Positions 45,685 to 55,764 are shown, counted from the stretch's first letter. The stretch is 64,000 bases of DNA from Pseudomonas sp. NKUCC02_KPG (GCF_019345465.1 NZ_JAHKRC010000006.1:124001-188000), one strand, 5' to 3'. Notes: a model not told the origin generated them from the letters alone. A program made the numbers and translations.

Positions 45685-45852
45685 TTAGCGGCTAATGCGG
45701 ATTTTTTTGTGTGTCACTTCACAAACAAATGTACCCGTGTTCCCGCGGAGAACGTACAGGGTGGCCCTGTAAAAGGCAGAAGGGCGCGTGCAGTGCAGAT
45801 CACGCAGCTTGCGGTAAGCCCACTTCCACCCTCGTTTAGTTGTGGCGCTCAT
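45685..45852 (-). CDS. Small basic hypothetical protein (55 aa)
   Basis: ATG (complement of 45852) preceded by the strong AAGGAAGA opens a 55-residue frame beginning MSATTKRGWKWAYRKLRDLH and ending ...KIRISR. Rich in Arg, Lys and aromatic residues with two cysteines. No family recognised. The good ribosome-binding site and non-random composition support a real gene. A hairpin overlaps its stop codon. Confidence 0.55.
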   Translation of the reverse strand: MSATTKRGWKWAYRKLRDLHCTRPSAFYRATLYVLRGNTGTFVCEVTHKKIRISR

Positions 45853-46046
45853 ATGCTTCTTCCTTGAATGGCATTTTTAACTAAGTCTAACAGTACATTA
45901 AAAAATAGAATGCCCCCTTACTTTGGTATTTTCATCTGCTGAACACGAATGTGTGAAAGAGTTAACTGTTATAGGTTTTTTTGGATGTATTAAATTATCA
46001 TGTTAATCCAAAGAGATACTGCGCTATTTTGGTGCGTACAATAAAT

Positions 46047-47000
46047 TCATACAGTAATAAAACTGTCTTTAGTCCAGCGTTGTTCAATGTGTGCCGTCAA
46101 ATAGTCCAGGAACGCTTTGACTTTTGGCGTCATGGCGGCGCGATCCTGGACACACGCATAAATATCCAGGGGTTCTGCGCAGGACTCGGTTGATTCATGG
46201 CTACTTTCAAGCAGTGTCACCAGTCGACCTGACTCGATAAAGGGGGCCGCCAGGAACTCGGCAAGGCGCGCAATCCCTGCGCCGTGAATCGCCATTTGAG
46301 TCAGCGCATCGATATCATCACTGATCGCGGTGACGTTGAGCGCTGCGTAGTAGTGCTGGCCTTCGCGGATAAACCCCCAGCGCAGGAAGCGCCCGTCCAG
46401 CGGGTAGCGGAAGGCCAGGCAGGCATGCTGCTGGAGTTCCTCGGGGGTACGGGGGGCACCGGCTCGGGCCAGATAGGCCGGGGAGGCGCAGATGATGAAA
46501 GGAACGGAAGCGATTTTGCGCGCAACGATGCCTTCTTCCAGTTGCGGCTTGATCCGCAGGCTCAGATCAATGCCGTCCTGGATATGATTGATCTTGCCAT
46601 CGGTGGTACACAGCTCCAGGGTCAAACGCGGGTAACGGTTAGCAAAGCCCGCAACCAGAGGGGCCAGCACATGCCGTCCGAATGCGGATGTCGACGCAAT
46701 GCAAAGCCGCCCTTGAAGTTCAGTTTCTCCAGTGCTGATGGCCCTGTGCGCTGACTCAAGGTCGGACGCGATATGTCGCACCCTTTCATAGTAAGTCGCT
46801 CCCTGTTCGGTGAGCGCCATGCTGCGTGTGGTGCGTTGCAGCAGGCGTGTGCCGAGATGTTCTTCCAGCCGATTGATGGTCTGGCTGACGGCCGCTGCAC
46901 TAAGACCAAGATTTTTGGCTGCGCCTGCGATGGAGCCGGTTTCGACCACTTTGATAAAGCTGGTAATTGCCGCTAGCAGATTCACTGTGGGGGGGCTCAT
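46047..47000 (-). CDS. LysR-family regulator
   Basis: A 317-residue LysR protein. The helix-turn-helix is FIKVVETGSIAGAAKNLGLS followed by AAAVSQTINRLEEHLGTRLL, and the effector-binding domain follows from about residue 95 (GRLCIASTSAFGRHVLAPL). It is divergent from the DUF2798 gene at 47116 and may regulate it and the alcohol dehydrogenase. The gap 45853-46046 downstream is AT-rich and empty. Confidence 0.88.
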   Translation of the reverse strand: MSPPTVNLLAAITSFIKVVETGSIAGAAKNLGLSAAAVSQTINRLEEHLGTRLLQRTTRSMALTEQGATYYERVRHIASDLESAHRAISTGETELQGRLCIASTSAFGRHVLAPLVAGFANRYPRLTLELCTTDGKINHIQDGIDLSLRIKPQLEEGIVARKIASVPFIICASPAYLARAGAPRTPEELQQHACLAFRYPLDGRFLRWGFIREGQHYYAALNVTAISDDIDALTQMAIHGAGIARLAEFLAAPFIESGRLVTLLESSHESTESCAEPLDIYACVQDRAAMTPKVKAFLDYLTAHIEQRWTKDSFITV

Positions 47001-47115
47001 AAAGGCTATTCGTAAGTTTTTATTTATAAAGTAACTGTCGATAGGCGTCTAGTTGCCGGTTTTTGATCTTGTTAAGGTGCATGACTCCTGAAAATGAAGC
47101 TGGATAAGGTCCCAT

Positions 47116-47391
47116 ATGACATCAAAAGTAACTGCTGAAACCCCGATTTCGAAACGTCTGAAACTCTCTGTACGGGCTACGCCCTACGTTTTCGCGTTTT
47201 ACATGTCGACGATCATGGCCTTCCTGATGTCGTTGGTGATTACGGCGGCAAACGCCGGTATTGAGCACGATTATCTAAGCAATGTGCTGCATGCCTATCA
47301 ACTGGCAATGCCTGTCGCGTTCCTGTGCATTCTGGTGGTGCGGCCGATTGTGGTGAGGCTGGTGTCTTTCACGGTTCATCCGCACCGTTAG
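47116..47391 (+). CDS. DUF2798 small membrane protein
   Basis: A 91-residue protein with two predicted membrane helices (PYVFAFYMSTIMAFLMSLVI and AYQLAMPVAFLCILVVRPIV), the pattern of DUF2798. Function unknown. Divergent from a LysR gene and 143 bases before a zinc alcohol dehydrogenase gene, a typical LysR-target layout. Confidence 0.82.
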   Translation: MTSKVTAETPISKRLKLSVRATPYVFAFYMSTIMAFLMSLVITAANAGIEHDYLSNVLHAYQLAMPVAFLCILVVRPIVVRLVSFTVHPHR

Positions 47392-47534
47392 TCCAAAAAG
47401 GCTTTTTATGACCTGCGGCAAGGGCGCTGTCGAAAAAGGCTGCTTAACTGCATCAATGATTTTAGGGGCTGCCACTCGGGGTGCACCTGAGTGGCAGTGC
47501 TGATTATTTTTTGATCAGGTAAAGGATGGCCATC

Positions 47535-48572
47535 ATGAAAGCGCTCACTTATCTGGGGCCTGGCAAAAAAGCCTGGGCCGATATCCCCCAACCAGTCATC
47601 GACAAACCGACCGACGCCATTGTTCGAATCCTGCACACCACCATCTGCGGCACAGACCTGCACATTCTCAAGGGCGATGTGCCTGAAGTTACCCAGGGGA
47701 CAGTCCTGGGTCATGAAGGGGTGGGAGTGGTCGAAGCGGTCGGCTCTGCCATTCGCAACTTCAAGCCCGGTGATCATGTGCTGATTTCCTGCATCACCTC
47801 CTGTGGCAGCTGTGCAAACTGTCGGCGTCAGATGTACTCCCATTGCGCCGATGGTGGCTGGATCCTGGGGCACACCATTGACGGGACGCAGGCCGAATAT
47901 GTGCGCATCCCCCATGCCGACAACAGCCTCTATCCGGTGCCGGCAGGTGCGGATGAGGAGGCGTTGGTGATGCTGAGTGACATCTTGCCAACCGGGTTCG
48001 AAATTGGCGTGCTTGCCGGCAAGGTCAAGCCGGGTGACAGCGTGGTCATCGTCGGTGCAGGACCGGTGGGCATGGCGGCGCTGCTGACGGCGCAGTTCTA
48101 TTCTCCGGCCCAGTTGATCATGGTGGATGGCGACACCAATCGACTTGAAGTCGCACAGCGCTTTGGCGCGACGGATGTGATCGATATCACGACCCAAAAC
48201 GCAGTTGAACGCATTTTCGAGCTGACCCACGGGGTCGGTGTGGATGTCGCGATCGAAGCAGTGGGTATTCCTGCCTCCTTCGATACCTGCCAATCGGTTA
48301 TCGCACCGGGGGGTAGCATTGCCAACGTGGGTGTCCATGGAAAAAGCGTTGAACTGCACCTGGAAAAGCTATGGATCCAGAACGTCACCATCTCGACCGG
48401 GCTGGTTAATACCAATACCACCCCCATGCTGATGAAAACCGTGCAGTCCGGGAAAATCGATGCCGGGAAGTTGATTACTCACCGCTTTGCGCTGTCTGAC
48501 ATTCTCCAGGCGTATGAGGTGTTCGGGAACGCGGCAAAAGAGAAGGCAATGAAGGTCATTCTTTCTCAATAA
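47535..48572 (+). CDS. Zinc-dependent alcohol dehydrogenase
   Basis: A 345-residue medium-chain dehydrogenase. Catalytic zinc ligands are in TTICGTDLHILKG and LGHEGVG, structural zinc cysteines in SCGSCANCRRQMYSHC, and the NAD motif is VVIVGAGPVGMAALLTAQFY. It oxidises a secondary or primary alcohol; the pattern resembles isopropanol/butanediol-type enzymes. The second ATG (47535, AAGGA nine bases before) is preferred over 47526. Confidence 0.9.
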   Translation: MKALTYLGPGKKAWADIPQPVIDKPTDAIVRILHTTICGTDLHILKGDVPEVTQGTVLGHEGVGVVEAVGSAIRNFKPGDHVLISCITSCGSCANCRRQMYSHCADGGWILGHTIDGTQAEYVRIPHADNSLYPVPAGADEEALVMLSDILPTGFEIGVLAGKVKPGDSVVIVGAGPVGMAALLTAQFYSPAQLIMVDGDTNRLEVAQRFGATDVIDITTQNAVERIFELTHGVGVDVAIEAVGIPASFDTCQSVIAPGGSIANVGVHGKSVELHLEKLWIQNVTISTGLVNTNTTPMLMKTVQSGKIDAGKLITHRFALSDILQAYEVFGNAAKEKAMKVILSQ

Positions 48573-48576
48573 TGCA

Positions 48577-48615
48577 CGTTAAAACAGCGTCGATTATATC
48601 GGGGCTGTTTTAACG
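48577..48615 (+). terminator. Hairpin after the alcohol dehydrogenase gene
   Basis: CGTTAAAACAGC and GCTGTTTTAACG form a perfect 12-bp stem with a 15-base loop, five bases after the stop. Confidence 0.7.
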
Positions 48616-48742
48616 GTTCGGTACATGAATGGCGGATTTATAGACTGGCCGCTGCTCGCGTTAGTGTGCCTCTTGTTTGTTCGGTTAACTTGAGCTCAAG
48701 GGGTAAAGTGATGTTTTAAAGAGGATGATTTTGCTGTTATTT

Positions 48743-48771
48743 TTGACAGAAACATCATTCGATACTATGTT
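48743..48771 (+). promoter_or_regulatory. Possible hdeA promoter
   Basis: TTGACA (48743-48748) is a perfect -35 box, followed after 17 bases by TATGTT as a weak -10. The coding start is 53 bases further on. Confidence 0.4.
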
Positions 48772-48823
48772 TTTTGCGGCACAACACATGTTATTGAATC
48801 TTTGACAATAGGGATATTTGCAT

Positions 48824-49138
48824 ATGAAGAAGCACATTCTGTTAATGGGCGCTGTGGGTCTGGCTGCACTGTCAACACTGGCTCAGGCTGAAACCAAACA
48901 GCCCGTCGCAAAATGGACGTGCGCGGATTTCCTGGCAGTGGATGAAAGCTTCCAGCCGACCGCTGTCGGCCTGGGTGAAGCCATCAACAAGAAGGGCAAA
49001 GTTGAAGATGCGGTGCTGGACGTGGACGGTATCGCAAAAATCACACCTCTGGTCGTGACTGCCTGCAAGGAAACCCCAAAAGAATCCTTCGTCTCCAAGC
49101 TCAAGGCTGAGTGGGACAAAGTCAAAAAAGACGTGTAA
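48824..49138 (+). CDS. hdeA: HdeA-family periplasmic acid-stress chaperone
   Basis: A 104-residue protein with a signal peptide (LMGAVGLAALSTLAQA) and the HdeA pattern KWTCADFLAVDESFQPTAVG with a second cysteine in LVVTACKETP; Cys33 and Cys81 would form the conserved disulfide. HdeA proteins unfold at low pH and shield periplasmic proteins. A single gene with a following hairpin; no HdeB partner seen. ATG at 48824. Confidence 0.88.
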   Translation: MKKHILLMGAVGLAALSTLAQAETKQPVAKWTCADFLAVDESFQPTAVGLGEAINKKGKVEDAVLDVDGIAKITPLVVTACKETPKESFVSKLKAEWDKVKKDV

Positions 49139-49148
49139 CCCGCGCCTG

Positions 49149-49173
49149 GCCTGTACTTCGCAAGAGTACAGGC
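49149..49173 (+). terminator. Hairpin after hdeA
   Basis: GCCTGTACT-tcgcaag-AGTACAGGC, a perfect 9-bp stem beginning 11 bases after the stop, followed by a weak T-rich stretch. Confidence 0.6.
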
Positions 49174-49330
49174 TACTTCTCTGTACGATGGCCCCGTCAG
49201 TGGCTAAAAACATCCCCGCCTTTGTGAATTTCCTTCGCTGTTACCCCTCTACATGAAGACAGGCCTGCCTTGCTGGTCAGAAGGGCGTAGTAGACTACGC
49301 TGGTTTTATTTTTATCTGTCGGGGGATCCT

Positions 49331-49843
49331 ATGTTAATCAGGTCATTAGCCGAGCTCGATCGTATACGTGACGAGTGCCGGTCCATGGTCACCAAGCGCT
49401 CGGCAGTTTCTGCAGGTGCGGCTGCAATCCCGATACCCGGGCTCGATATCGGTACCGATGTCGCATTGCTGGTTGAAATGCTGCCGGCTATCAACAGCAA
49501 ATTCGGCTTGACCCCCCACCAGATCGAGCAGATGGACTCACGGTCCAAGCGCCTGATTGTGGTAGCGGTCACCGGGATTGGCAGTGAGGTGATCGGCAAA
49601 TTCATCAGCCGAACGCTGGTCATGTCTCTGGTGCGCAAGATGGGCGCAAAAGTGGCAACCAAGTCAGTGATTCGCTTTGTCCCGTTTGTAGGGCAGGCGG
49701 TGGCGGCAACCATCAGTTTTGGCGTGATGAAACTGGTCGGCAATGGCCATATCGAGGATTGCTATCAAGTGTGCCGCGAAGCCCTCCTGGCGCAGGCGAG
49801 GGAGTCAACGGTGATCGAGATTGGCCCTGAAACCGATGCCTGA
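49331..49843 (+). CDS. Hypothetical protein, possibly DUF697/YcjF-like
   Basis: A 170-residue protein. The segment AVSAGAAAIPIPGLDIGTDV, followed by two weakly hydrophobic glycine-rich regions (LIVVAVTGIGSEVIGKFI and FVPFVGQAVAATISFGVMKL), recalls the helical hairpin of DUF697-type proteins. No GTPase motifs, so it is not a full YcjX/Era-like protein. ATG at 49331 follows GGGGGA. Function unknown. Confidence 0.6.
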   Translation: MLIRSLAELDRIRDECRSMVTKRSAVSAGAAAIPIPGLDIGTDVALLVEMLPAINSKFGLTPHQIEQMDSRSKRLIVVAVTGIGSEVIGKFISRTLVMSLVRKMGAKVATKSVIRFVPFVGQAVAATISFGVMKLVGNGHIEDCYQVCREALLAQARESTVIEIGPETDA

Positions 49844-49925
49844 CACGTTTTGTTATCTTTGAAACCGAACCTGTGACGTGCTTGACCCTCAAAGCTACAC
49901 GGTCGTGCAAAAAGCGGAGGACGTG

Positions 49926-50297
49926 ATGAACGGTGTCAGATCCAGTCTGTTGTTTCTATTGATGGGCGGCGTACTTGCCTTCCAGGCACAGGCACAAACG
50001 TTTTCGAACCCTGGGGCCCGCCCAACACTTGCGGGCCATGCTGGGCTAATGGCGCAAAACACCTTGCCAGCCAACACGCCGCCTGCCAACAACGTCATCC
50101 GCCGCATCAATCCAAACAGCCGGCAAGGCACGGGGGCTTCCGTGCCAGGCGCAACAGGTCCCTCTACAGCTCCCACGCTGCGAACCCCTTCAATCGAGAA
50201 CGGCAAGATCGGTAATGGTTATCCACGTAGCCAGACACCGCCAGCGACCGTCAAGCCCACCGTGCCGTCGTTACAGCCCAGAGACAAACCTCAATAG
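49926..50297 (+). CDS. Small exported proline-rich protein
   Basis: A 123-residue protein with a signal peptide (SSLLFLLMGGVLAFQAQA) and a mature part rich in Pro, Asn, Thr and Gly, probably unstructured. A perfect GGAGGA precedes the ATG. It is 15 bases before the sugar dehydrogenase gene and may be its small partner or a linker protein in the envelope. No family recognised. Confidence 0.65.
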   Translation: MNGVRSSLLFLLMGGVLAFQAQAQTFSNPGARPTLAGHAGLMAQNTLPANTPPANNVIRRINPNSRQGTGASVPGATGPSTAPTLRTPSIENGKIGNGYPRSQTPPATVKPTVPSLQPRDKPQ

Positions 50298-50312
50298 AAC
50301 AAGGAATAGCTA

Positions 50313-51461
50313 ATGTTGAGAAAAACCTTGCTGGCCACTGTGTGCGCCGCTTCGCTACTCAATATTGCGTTCACGGCCCATGCCGATGCGCAGAAGACGT
50401 TTACTTCCGAGTCTGGAACTGTCACCGCAACCCCGGTCGTCGAGGGGCTTGATCATCCTTGGGGATTGGCGTTTCTGCCCGATAAACAGGGCATGCTGGT
50501 CACCGAGCGGCCGGGAAATCTTCGCGTTGTGAGCCCTGATGGAAAGCTGTCTGCACCGGTATCCGGTGTCCCGCAGGTGTGGGCCAAAGGGCAGGGCGGC
50601 TTGCTCGATGTGGTGCTGTCGCCCAGTTTTGCAGAAGATCGCCTGGTGTATTTGTCTTACGCAGAAGGCGGTGAAGACGGTAAAGCAGGAACCACCGTCG
50701 GCCGCGGGCGCTTATCGGAGGATTTGACCCGCTTGAGCAACTTTGAAGTGATCTTCCGCCAGGAGCCAAAACTCTCTACCGGTAATCACTTTGGCTCGCG
50801 CCTGGTGTTCGACCGGGACGGCTATCTGTTTATCGCCCTCGGGGAAAACAACCAGCGTCCGACATCCCAGGACCTGGACAAACTGCAGGGCAAAATTGCG
50901 CGTATTTTTCCTGACGGGCGCGTTCCCAACGACAACCCTTTTGTCGGCAACAAGGACGTGAGGCCAGAAATCTGGTCGTACGGCCATCGTAACCAGCAAG
51001 GCGCCGCCCTCAATCCCTGGACCGGCACCCTGTGGACTCACGAGCACGGCCCAAAAGGGGGAGACGAAATCAACCTGATCGAGCGTGGTAAAAACTATGG
51101 CTGGCCGCTGGCTACCCACGGGATTGACTACTCGTCGAAACCTATCTCCGAAGCACAGGGCAAAACCGTCGAAGGTACTGTGGGGCCCCATCATGTCTGG
51201 GAGAAATCCCCCGGCATTAGCGGTATGGCCTTCTACGATTCAGACCGCTTCAAGCCCTGGCAGCACAACCTGTTTATTGGCGCACTTGCAGACAAAGACC
51301 TGATCCGGCTGCAGCTGAGAGATGGCAAGGTGGTGCATGAAGAGCGGTTGCTGGGAGATCTGAAGGCACGTATCCGCGATGTTCGCCAAGGTCCGGACGG
51401 CTATGTGTATGTACTGACCGACGAGGATGATGGCGTGCTGTATCGGGTAGGGTTGCAATAA
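50313..51461 (+). CDS. PQQ-dependent sugar dehydrogenase (aldose sugar dehydrogenase type)
   Basis: A 382-residue exported beta-propeller (signal peptide LATVCAASLLNIAFTAHA). The family pattern is present: GLDHPWGLAFLPDKQGMLVT near the N-terminus, FGSRLVFDRDGYLFIALGEN, WSYGHRNQQGAALNPWTGTL and THEHGPKGGDEINLI. Such enzymes oxidise aldoses with PQQ in the periplasm and pass electrons to the chain. Physiological substrate unknown. Confidence 0.88.
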   Translation: MLRKTLLATVCAASLLNIAFTAHADAQKTFTSESGTVTATPVVEGLDHPWGLAFLPDKQGMLVTERPGNLRVVSPDGKLSAPVSGVPQVWAKGQGGLLDVVLSPSFAEDRLVYLSYAEGGEDGKAGTTVGRGRLSEDLTRLSNFEVIFRQEPKLSTGNHFGSRLVFDRDGYLFIALGENNQRPTSQDLDKLQGKIARIFPDGRVPNDNPFVGNKDVRPEIWSYGHRNQQGAALNPWTGTLWTHEHGPKGGDEINLIERGKNYGWPLATHGIDYSSKPISEAQGKTVEGTVGPHHVWEKSPGISGMAFYDSDRFKPWQHNLFIGALADKDLIRLQLRDGKVVHEERLLGDLKARIRDVRQGPDGYVYVLTDEDDGVLYRVGLQ

Positions 51462-51473
51462 CCTTCAATCAAG

Positions 51474-51499
51474 GCGGGAGCGGGCAAGCCCGCTCCCGC
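51474..51499. terminator. Palindromic hairpin between convergent genes
   Basis: GCGGGAGCGGGC and GCCCGCTCCCGC around a two-base centre form a perfect REP-like palindrome between the sugar dehydrogenase and ecotin genes. Confidence 0.75.
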
Positions 51500-51507
51500 A
51501 ATGACAC

Positions 51508-51990
51508 TTATTCGCTCACGGCCTGCTTGATCTGCTTGGACGCAGACCAGATCCGGTAACGCACTTCGATGTCCTTGGGGACGTAGACCACGATAGGCAG
51601 TTTGCTGTTGTAGCGCAGCATGAAGCCATCACCGACCACCGGAACAAACTCGGGATGTGCCTTGCCTTCGGGGCAGGCCATCATCGTGCTCATGGGGCCG
51701 GTGACCTTGTTCAGGCGATACATCGGATAGCCCCAGCCCTTGAGGGTTTTTTCTTCCAGCTTGCCGCCCAGGCGCTGCTGGTTGCAGTCGACCTGTAATG
51801 TCTTGCCCGCAATGATCTGAACCTTGTAGTCGTCTTCATTTTTCTGTTTTGGCAGATTAATGACCTGGCGGCTAAAACCCGGTTCGGCTTTAGGGTAGGG
51901 GGCGACGTCTTCCAGTTTGGCTGCGTTGGCCACACTGCACAGCGTACTCAGGGAGAGTAATACGGCTGCGCTGATCACCAGTGGTTTCAT
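51508..51990 (-). CDS. eco: Ecotin, periplasmic serine protease inhibitor
   Basis: A 160-residue protein with a signal peptide ([16 protein letters not shown]). The reactive site is [14 protein letters not shown] with Met-Met at residues 103-104, as in E. coli ecotin, and the paired cysteines are present. Ecotin forms dimers that block trypsin-like and other serine proteases of hosts or predators. Single gene with its own start; pgm is divergent 195 bases away. Confidence 0.95.
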   Translation of the reverse strand: MKPLVISAAVLLSLSTLCSVANAAKLEDVAPYPKAEPGFSRQVINLPKQKNEDDYKVQIIAGKTLQVDCNQQRLGGKLEEKTLKGWGYPMYRLNKVTGPMSTMMACPEGKAHPEFVPVVGDGFMLRYNSKLPIVVYVPKDIEVRYRIWSASKQIKQAVSE

Positions 51991-52185
51991 GGTGCTTTCC
52001 TTAATTCAGAGCTGAAATGTACATCCAGAAGAGTTAAACAAGGTGTCTGGATCAAGCTCAGACAACCAATAGTGCATTAAAGTGCAAAACAGACCCCTTG
52101 GTGTGGATAGATTACTTCGCGCCAATGTCGAACTGCCAGTAAACTGCCTTTTTTCCTCCGAATCATTAATTTCCCGAGGTTTTGC

Positions 52186-53826
52186 ATGACACTCAGTCCT
52201 CTTGCGGGCAAACCGGCCCCAGCTCAATTGCTGGTCGACATACCGCGACTGGTGACCGCTTATTACACCGGTCAACCCGATGCATCGATCGCCACCCAGC
52301 GTGTCGCCTTTGGTACATCCGGACACCGTGGCAGTTCGTTCGAGCTGAGCTTCAATGAGTGGCATGTATTGGCCATTAGCCAGGCCATATGCCTCTACCG
52401 TCAGATGAAGGGCATCAATGGTCCGTTGTTTGTCGGTATCGACACTCACGCGCTGTCGACTCCAGCGGGCGCCAGTGCCCTGGAAGTGTTTGCGGCCAAT
52501 GGCGTCGAAACCATGATCGCCGCTGACGATGAGTACACGCCGACTCCGGCCATTTCTCACGCAATTATCTGCTACAACCGTGGCCGCACCACCGGCCTGG
52601 CAGATGGCGTAGTGATTACCCCGTCGCACAACCCGCCAGAAAGCGGTGGTTTCAAGTACAACCCGCCTAACGGTGGCCCGGCCGATACCGATGTCACCAA
52701 ATGGATTGAAGCCAAGGCCAACGAACTGCTCGCGGCCAGATTGGCCGGGGTCAAGCGCATCAGTTACGAGCAGGCGCTCAAAGCCAGCACGACGCATCGC
52801 CATGACTACCTGAACACCTATGTTGCCGATCTGAAAAACGTGATCGACATGGACATCCTTCGCGGCGCCAACTTGCGCCTGGGCGTTGATCCCCTGGGTG
52901 GCGCAGGTGTGCATTACTGGTCCGCGATCGGCGAACACTACGGCTTGAATCTGGAAGTGGTGAACACCACGGTCGATCCGACTTTCCGCTTCATGTGCGT
53001 GGACTGGGATGGCCGGATCCGCATGGACCCGTCCTCCAGCTATGCCATGCAAGGTCTGATCGGGCTTAAAGAGCGTTTCGACGTGGCCTTCGCCTGTGAC
53101 CCTGATCACGACCGCCACGGCATTGTCACGCCATCAGGCGGCCTGTTGGCGCCGAACAACTATCTGGCGGTGTCCATCGACTACCTGTTCCAGAATCGCC
53201 CGCAATGGCGCGCTGATGCTGCGGTGGGCAAGACCGTGGTCAGCAGTGGCCTGATTGACCGCGTAGCTGCACGCCTGGATCGCCGCTTGTATGAAGTGCC
53301 GGTGGGCTTCAAGTGGTTTGCCGATGGCCTGTTCGAAGGCTCGCTGGGCTTTGGCGGCGAAGAAAGTGCCGGTGCCTCGTTCTTGCGCCTGGACGGCAGC
53401 GTCTGGTCCACTGACAAGGATGGCCTGATTCCGTCGCTATTGGCCGCAGAGATGACGGCTCGTACAGGTCGCGATCCGTCCCAGCTGTACCAGAAAATGA
53501 CCGAAGACCTCGGTCTTCCGTTCTCGACCCGGGTCGATGCCAAGGCAACCCCGCAGCAAAAAGCGCTGCTGGGCAAATTGTCACCTGATCAAGTCAAATC
53601 CACGCGCCTTGCCGGTGAAGACATTACCCGGATTCTCAGCCATGCCCCGGGCAACAATCAGGCAATCGGCGGGCTCAAGGTCATGACCGAAAACGGCTGG
53701 TTCGCTGCACGTCCTTCGGGCACTGAAGACATCTACAAAATCTACGCCGAGAGCTTTATCGGCGACGAGCACCTGAACCGCCTGGTTGAGGAAGCTCAAG
53801 TGCTGGTAGACACCGCCATCGCGTAA
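52186..53826 (+). CDS. pgm: Phosphoglucomutase (alpha-D-glucose specific)
   Basis: A 546-residue alpha-D-phosphohexomutase. The phosphoserine loop is [14 protein letters not shown], the metal loop CDPDHDRHG, the sugar-binding loop FGGEESAG and the phosphate loop [10 protein letters not shown]. It interconverts glucose 1- and 6-phosphate for glycogen, trehalose and envelope sugars. Length is normal. Followed by a bidirectional terminator. Confidence 0.96.
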   Translation: MTLSPLAGKPAPAQLLVDIPRLVTAYYTGQPDASIATQRVAFGTSGHRGSSFELSFNEWHVLAISQAICLYRQMKGINGPLFVGIDTHALSTPAGASALEVFAANGVETMIAADDEYTPTPAISHAIICYNRGRTTGLADGVVITPSHNPPESGGFKYNPPNGGPADTDVTKWIEAKANELLAARLAGVKRISYEQALKASTTHRHDYLNTYVADLKNVIDMDILRGANLRLGVDPLGGAGVHYWSAIGEHYGLNLEVVNTTVDPTFRFMCVDWDGRIRMDPSSSYAMQGLIGLKERFDVAFACDPDHDRHGIVTPSGGLLAPNNYLAVSIDYLFQNRPQWRADAAVGKTVVSSGLIDRVAARLDRRLYEVPVGFKWFADGLFEGSLGFGGEESAGASFLRLDGSVWSTDKDGLIPSLLAAEMTARTGRDPSQLYQKMTEDLGLPFSTRVDAKATPQQKALLGKLSPDQVKSTRLAGEDITRILSHAPGNNQAIGGLKVMTENGWFAARPSGTEDIYKIYAESFIGDEHLNRLVEEAQVLVDTAIA

Positions 53827-53833
53827 CACCCGC

Positions 53834-53867
53834 AAAAAAAAGCCTGGCCCCGCAATGGGGCCAGGCT
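53834..53867. terminator. Bidirectional terminator between pgm and the transglutaminase-like gene
   Basis: AGCCTGGCCCC-gcaat-GGGGCCAGGCT, a perfect 11-bp stem at 53841-53867. The preceding run of A on the plus strand provides the U-run for the minus-strand gene. Confidence 0.88.
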
Positions 53868-53892
53868 GCTTGAAGGACCAGGCTGGCAGGTA

Positions 53893-55764
53893 TCAGCCTC
53901 TGGTACTGAGTTGCACCACTTGTTGCATGTTTTCGTTGCAGGCACGGGCCTGCTGGAGCATGGCTTCGAACGGCGCGCTCATGATTTCGTCATGACTCAA
54001 CCAGCTGTGTTTTTGCGTGATGGAGTACTGGTAGCGGTATTTATCCTTGCTGCGTTTGCTGCTCAGTTCCATATCAAACCACGGTGAGTTCACCTTGCAG
54101 GACTTGATTTCCTTGCCGACCTTGGCGCCCGAAAGGGTGATGTCGTAGGTCAGTTTCTCTGGATCGGCCATGTACAGGTCAGCCAGTTGCCCGGTGCGGC
54201 GATAGTTCATCAAGCTGTCCCAGCGCTCACTCATGAATGCCGGCTTGTAGATCTGCTGCCCGGACAGGTTCTCCAGTGCACGAAGGTTGGTCAGGGTGGC
54301 GTGTACCGTGTAACGCTCGGGCACCACAAAGCCGGTTTTATCCCGACTGATCTTGCAGTCAGTGATCTCTTTGCCAAAGTGGTTGCACAGGTTCAGGTCG
54401 GTAGCACTGACCCCCGAATCAGTGTCGGCGTAGCTGAGTTGCATCAGCGTCATCTGCCCCATTTCGACTTCAGCGGTGGTGCGAGCCTGGCCATCGCGAT
54501 TGAAGTGCTCAAACTTCTTCACGTCCATGCTCAGGCTCGGTTGCTCTTCAGGGATGTAATCCTGGCGCACCTTGCCATCGGCATCGATGACCAGCGCCCA
54601 GCGATTCTGGATGTCAGGCATGCTGCGGCCCGGCAAGAACACGGGGTTGGTCGGATCAAGCCACCAGACCTGGCCATTGACTTCAGCCCGCACGATGGCG
54701 TGATTGGCTGAACTGGTACCAGGCAACAACAGGCCCAGCGGGTTGCTGCCCCGGCTGACCCAGGCTGTTTGGGCGGTGATGCCGCTGGCTTTCAACATGG
54801 CGGTCAGCAGTACCGAAAGGTCCTTGCAGTCGCCGTAGCCACGGTCTTCGATCTCGCCCAGGGTGAACGGCACGTAACCGCGATCAGTGGCGCGCCAGTC
54901 GCCCATGTAGCGGTATTGATCATGGATGTATTGCATCAGCCCGGATACTTGTTGGGCGGGCGGTAGCCCCTTGAGCCCTGAAACGGTCTTGGCGGCGCTC
55001 GCAGGCAGCCCGGCAGTCACGATTTCGTTGTAGCGTTTGGCGAGGTTGCCAAAGTGATCCTGTACCTGGCTGGAACTGCCGATTTCAACCCGGGGCATCT
55101 GGCGGATGTAGGCGTTGCCGGCCTCATTGATGTAATTCACGAAGCGGGGTTTTTTCTGCTCGATCACGAGGGTCTTGTTGTCGGCAGACGGGGTGAACGT
55201 GAAGTCTTCCATCATCTCGCTGCGCCACACAATCGGCTGCTCGGCGGTAAACGTGCTTTTAAAGCCATCCGAGCGGGCAGGGGACGGGCCAAACGTCATG
55301 AGGTAATGGAAGTGGTCCATCAGCGGCTTGCCCACCGTATGCTCGCGTACGGTGTAGGAGAGCTCGGTACCAATGCGCAGGTTCGGGAAAGCAATCGAGG
55401 TCTGGCTGGCCCGCAGGAAACCTTTGTCCGGGTTAGGCGCCATGCGCGTGTCGATTTGGGATTGAGCCAGGGCCACCGGCTTGGCCCCGGATTGTGTGGA
55501 TTGAGCGTTGATGATTTCCAGTTGATCCGTTTCAGGGAAACTGAAGTCGATACGTGACAGCATCTCTCGGCCATTGTTGGTGAGGATGGTGTAACGGTAG
55601 GTCGTGGTGCAATCGGTGCTGGTGTCTTTGTTGAAATGGCAGGTTCTTTGCGTTTCGCCCGCCAGGGCAGCCTCTGACTCTGGTTGCAATGCCGCGAAAG
55701 CCGGCAGGCTGACGATCCCCAATGTTGCGCAAATCAATGATTTGCTGAAAGTAAAGCGGTGCAT
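53893..55764 (-). CDS. Exported DUF3857/transglutaminase-like protein
   Basis: A 623-residue protein with a signal peptide (ICATLGIVSLPAFA). An N-terminal DUF3857 domain (about residues 50-250) is followed by a transglutaminase core with Cys in RGYGDCKDLSVLLTAML, His in ANHAIVRAEV and Asp in WWLDPTNPV. The triad is complete. The role in pseudomonads is not defined; peptidase or cross-linking activity in the periplasm is possible. Confidence 0.87.
   Translation of the reverse strand: MHRFTFSKSLICATLGIVSLPAFAALQPESEAALAGETQRTCHFNKDTSTDCTTTYRYTILTNNGREMLSRIDFSFPETDQLEIINAQSTQSGAKPVALAQSQIDTRMAPNPDKGFLRASQTSIAFPNLRIGTELSYTVREHTVGKPLMDHFHYLMTFGPSPARSDGFKSTFTAEQPIVWRSEMMEDFTFTPSADNKTLVIEQKKPRFVNYINEAGNAYIRQMPRVEIGSSSQVQDHFGNLAKRYNEIVTAGLPASAAKTVSGLKGLPPAQQVSGLMQYIHDQYRYMGDWRATDRGYVPFTLGEIEDRGYGDCKDLSVLLTAMLKASGITAQTAWVSRGSNPLGLLLPGTSSANHAIVRAEVNGQVWWLDPTNPVFLPGRSMPDIQNRWALVIDADGKVRQDYIPEEQPSLSMDVKKFEHFNRDGQARTTAEVEMGQMTLMQLSYADTDSGVSATDLNLCNHFGKEITDCKISRDKTGFVVPERYTVHATLTNLRALENLSGQQIYKPAFMSERWDSLMNYRRTGQLADLYMADPEKLTYDITLSGAKVGKEIKSCKVNSPWFDMELSSKRSKDKYRYQYSITQKHSWLSHDEIMSAPFEAMLQQARACNENMQQVVQLSTRG

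Noticed and set aside
52006..53118. A 370-codon minus-strand frame opposite pgm
   Set aside because: Antisense to phosphoglucomutase with intact catalytic loops; no evidence of coding.
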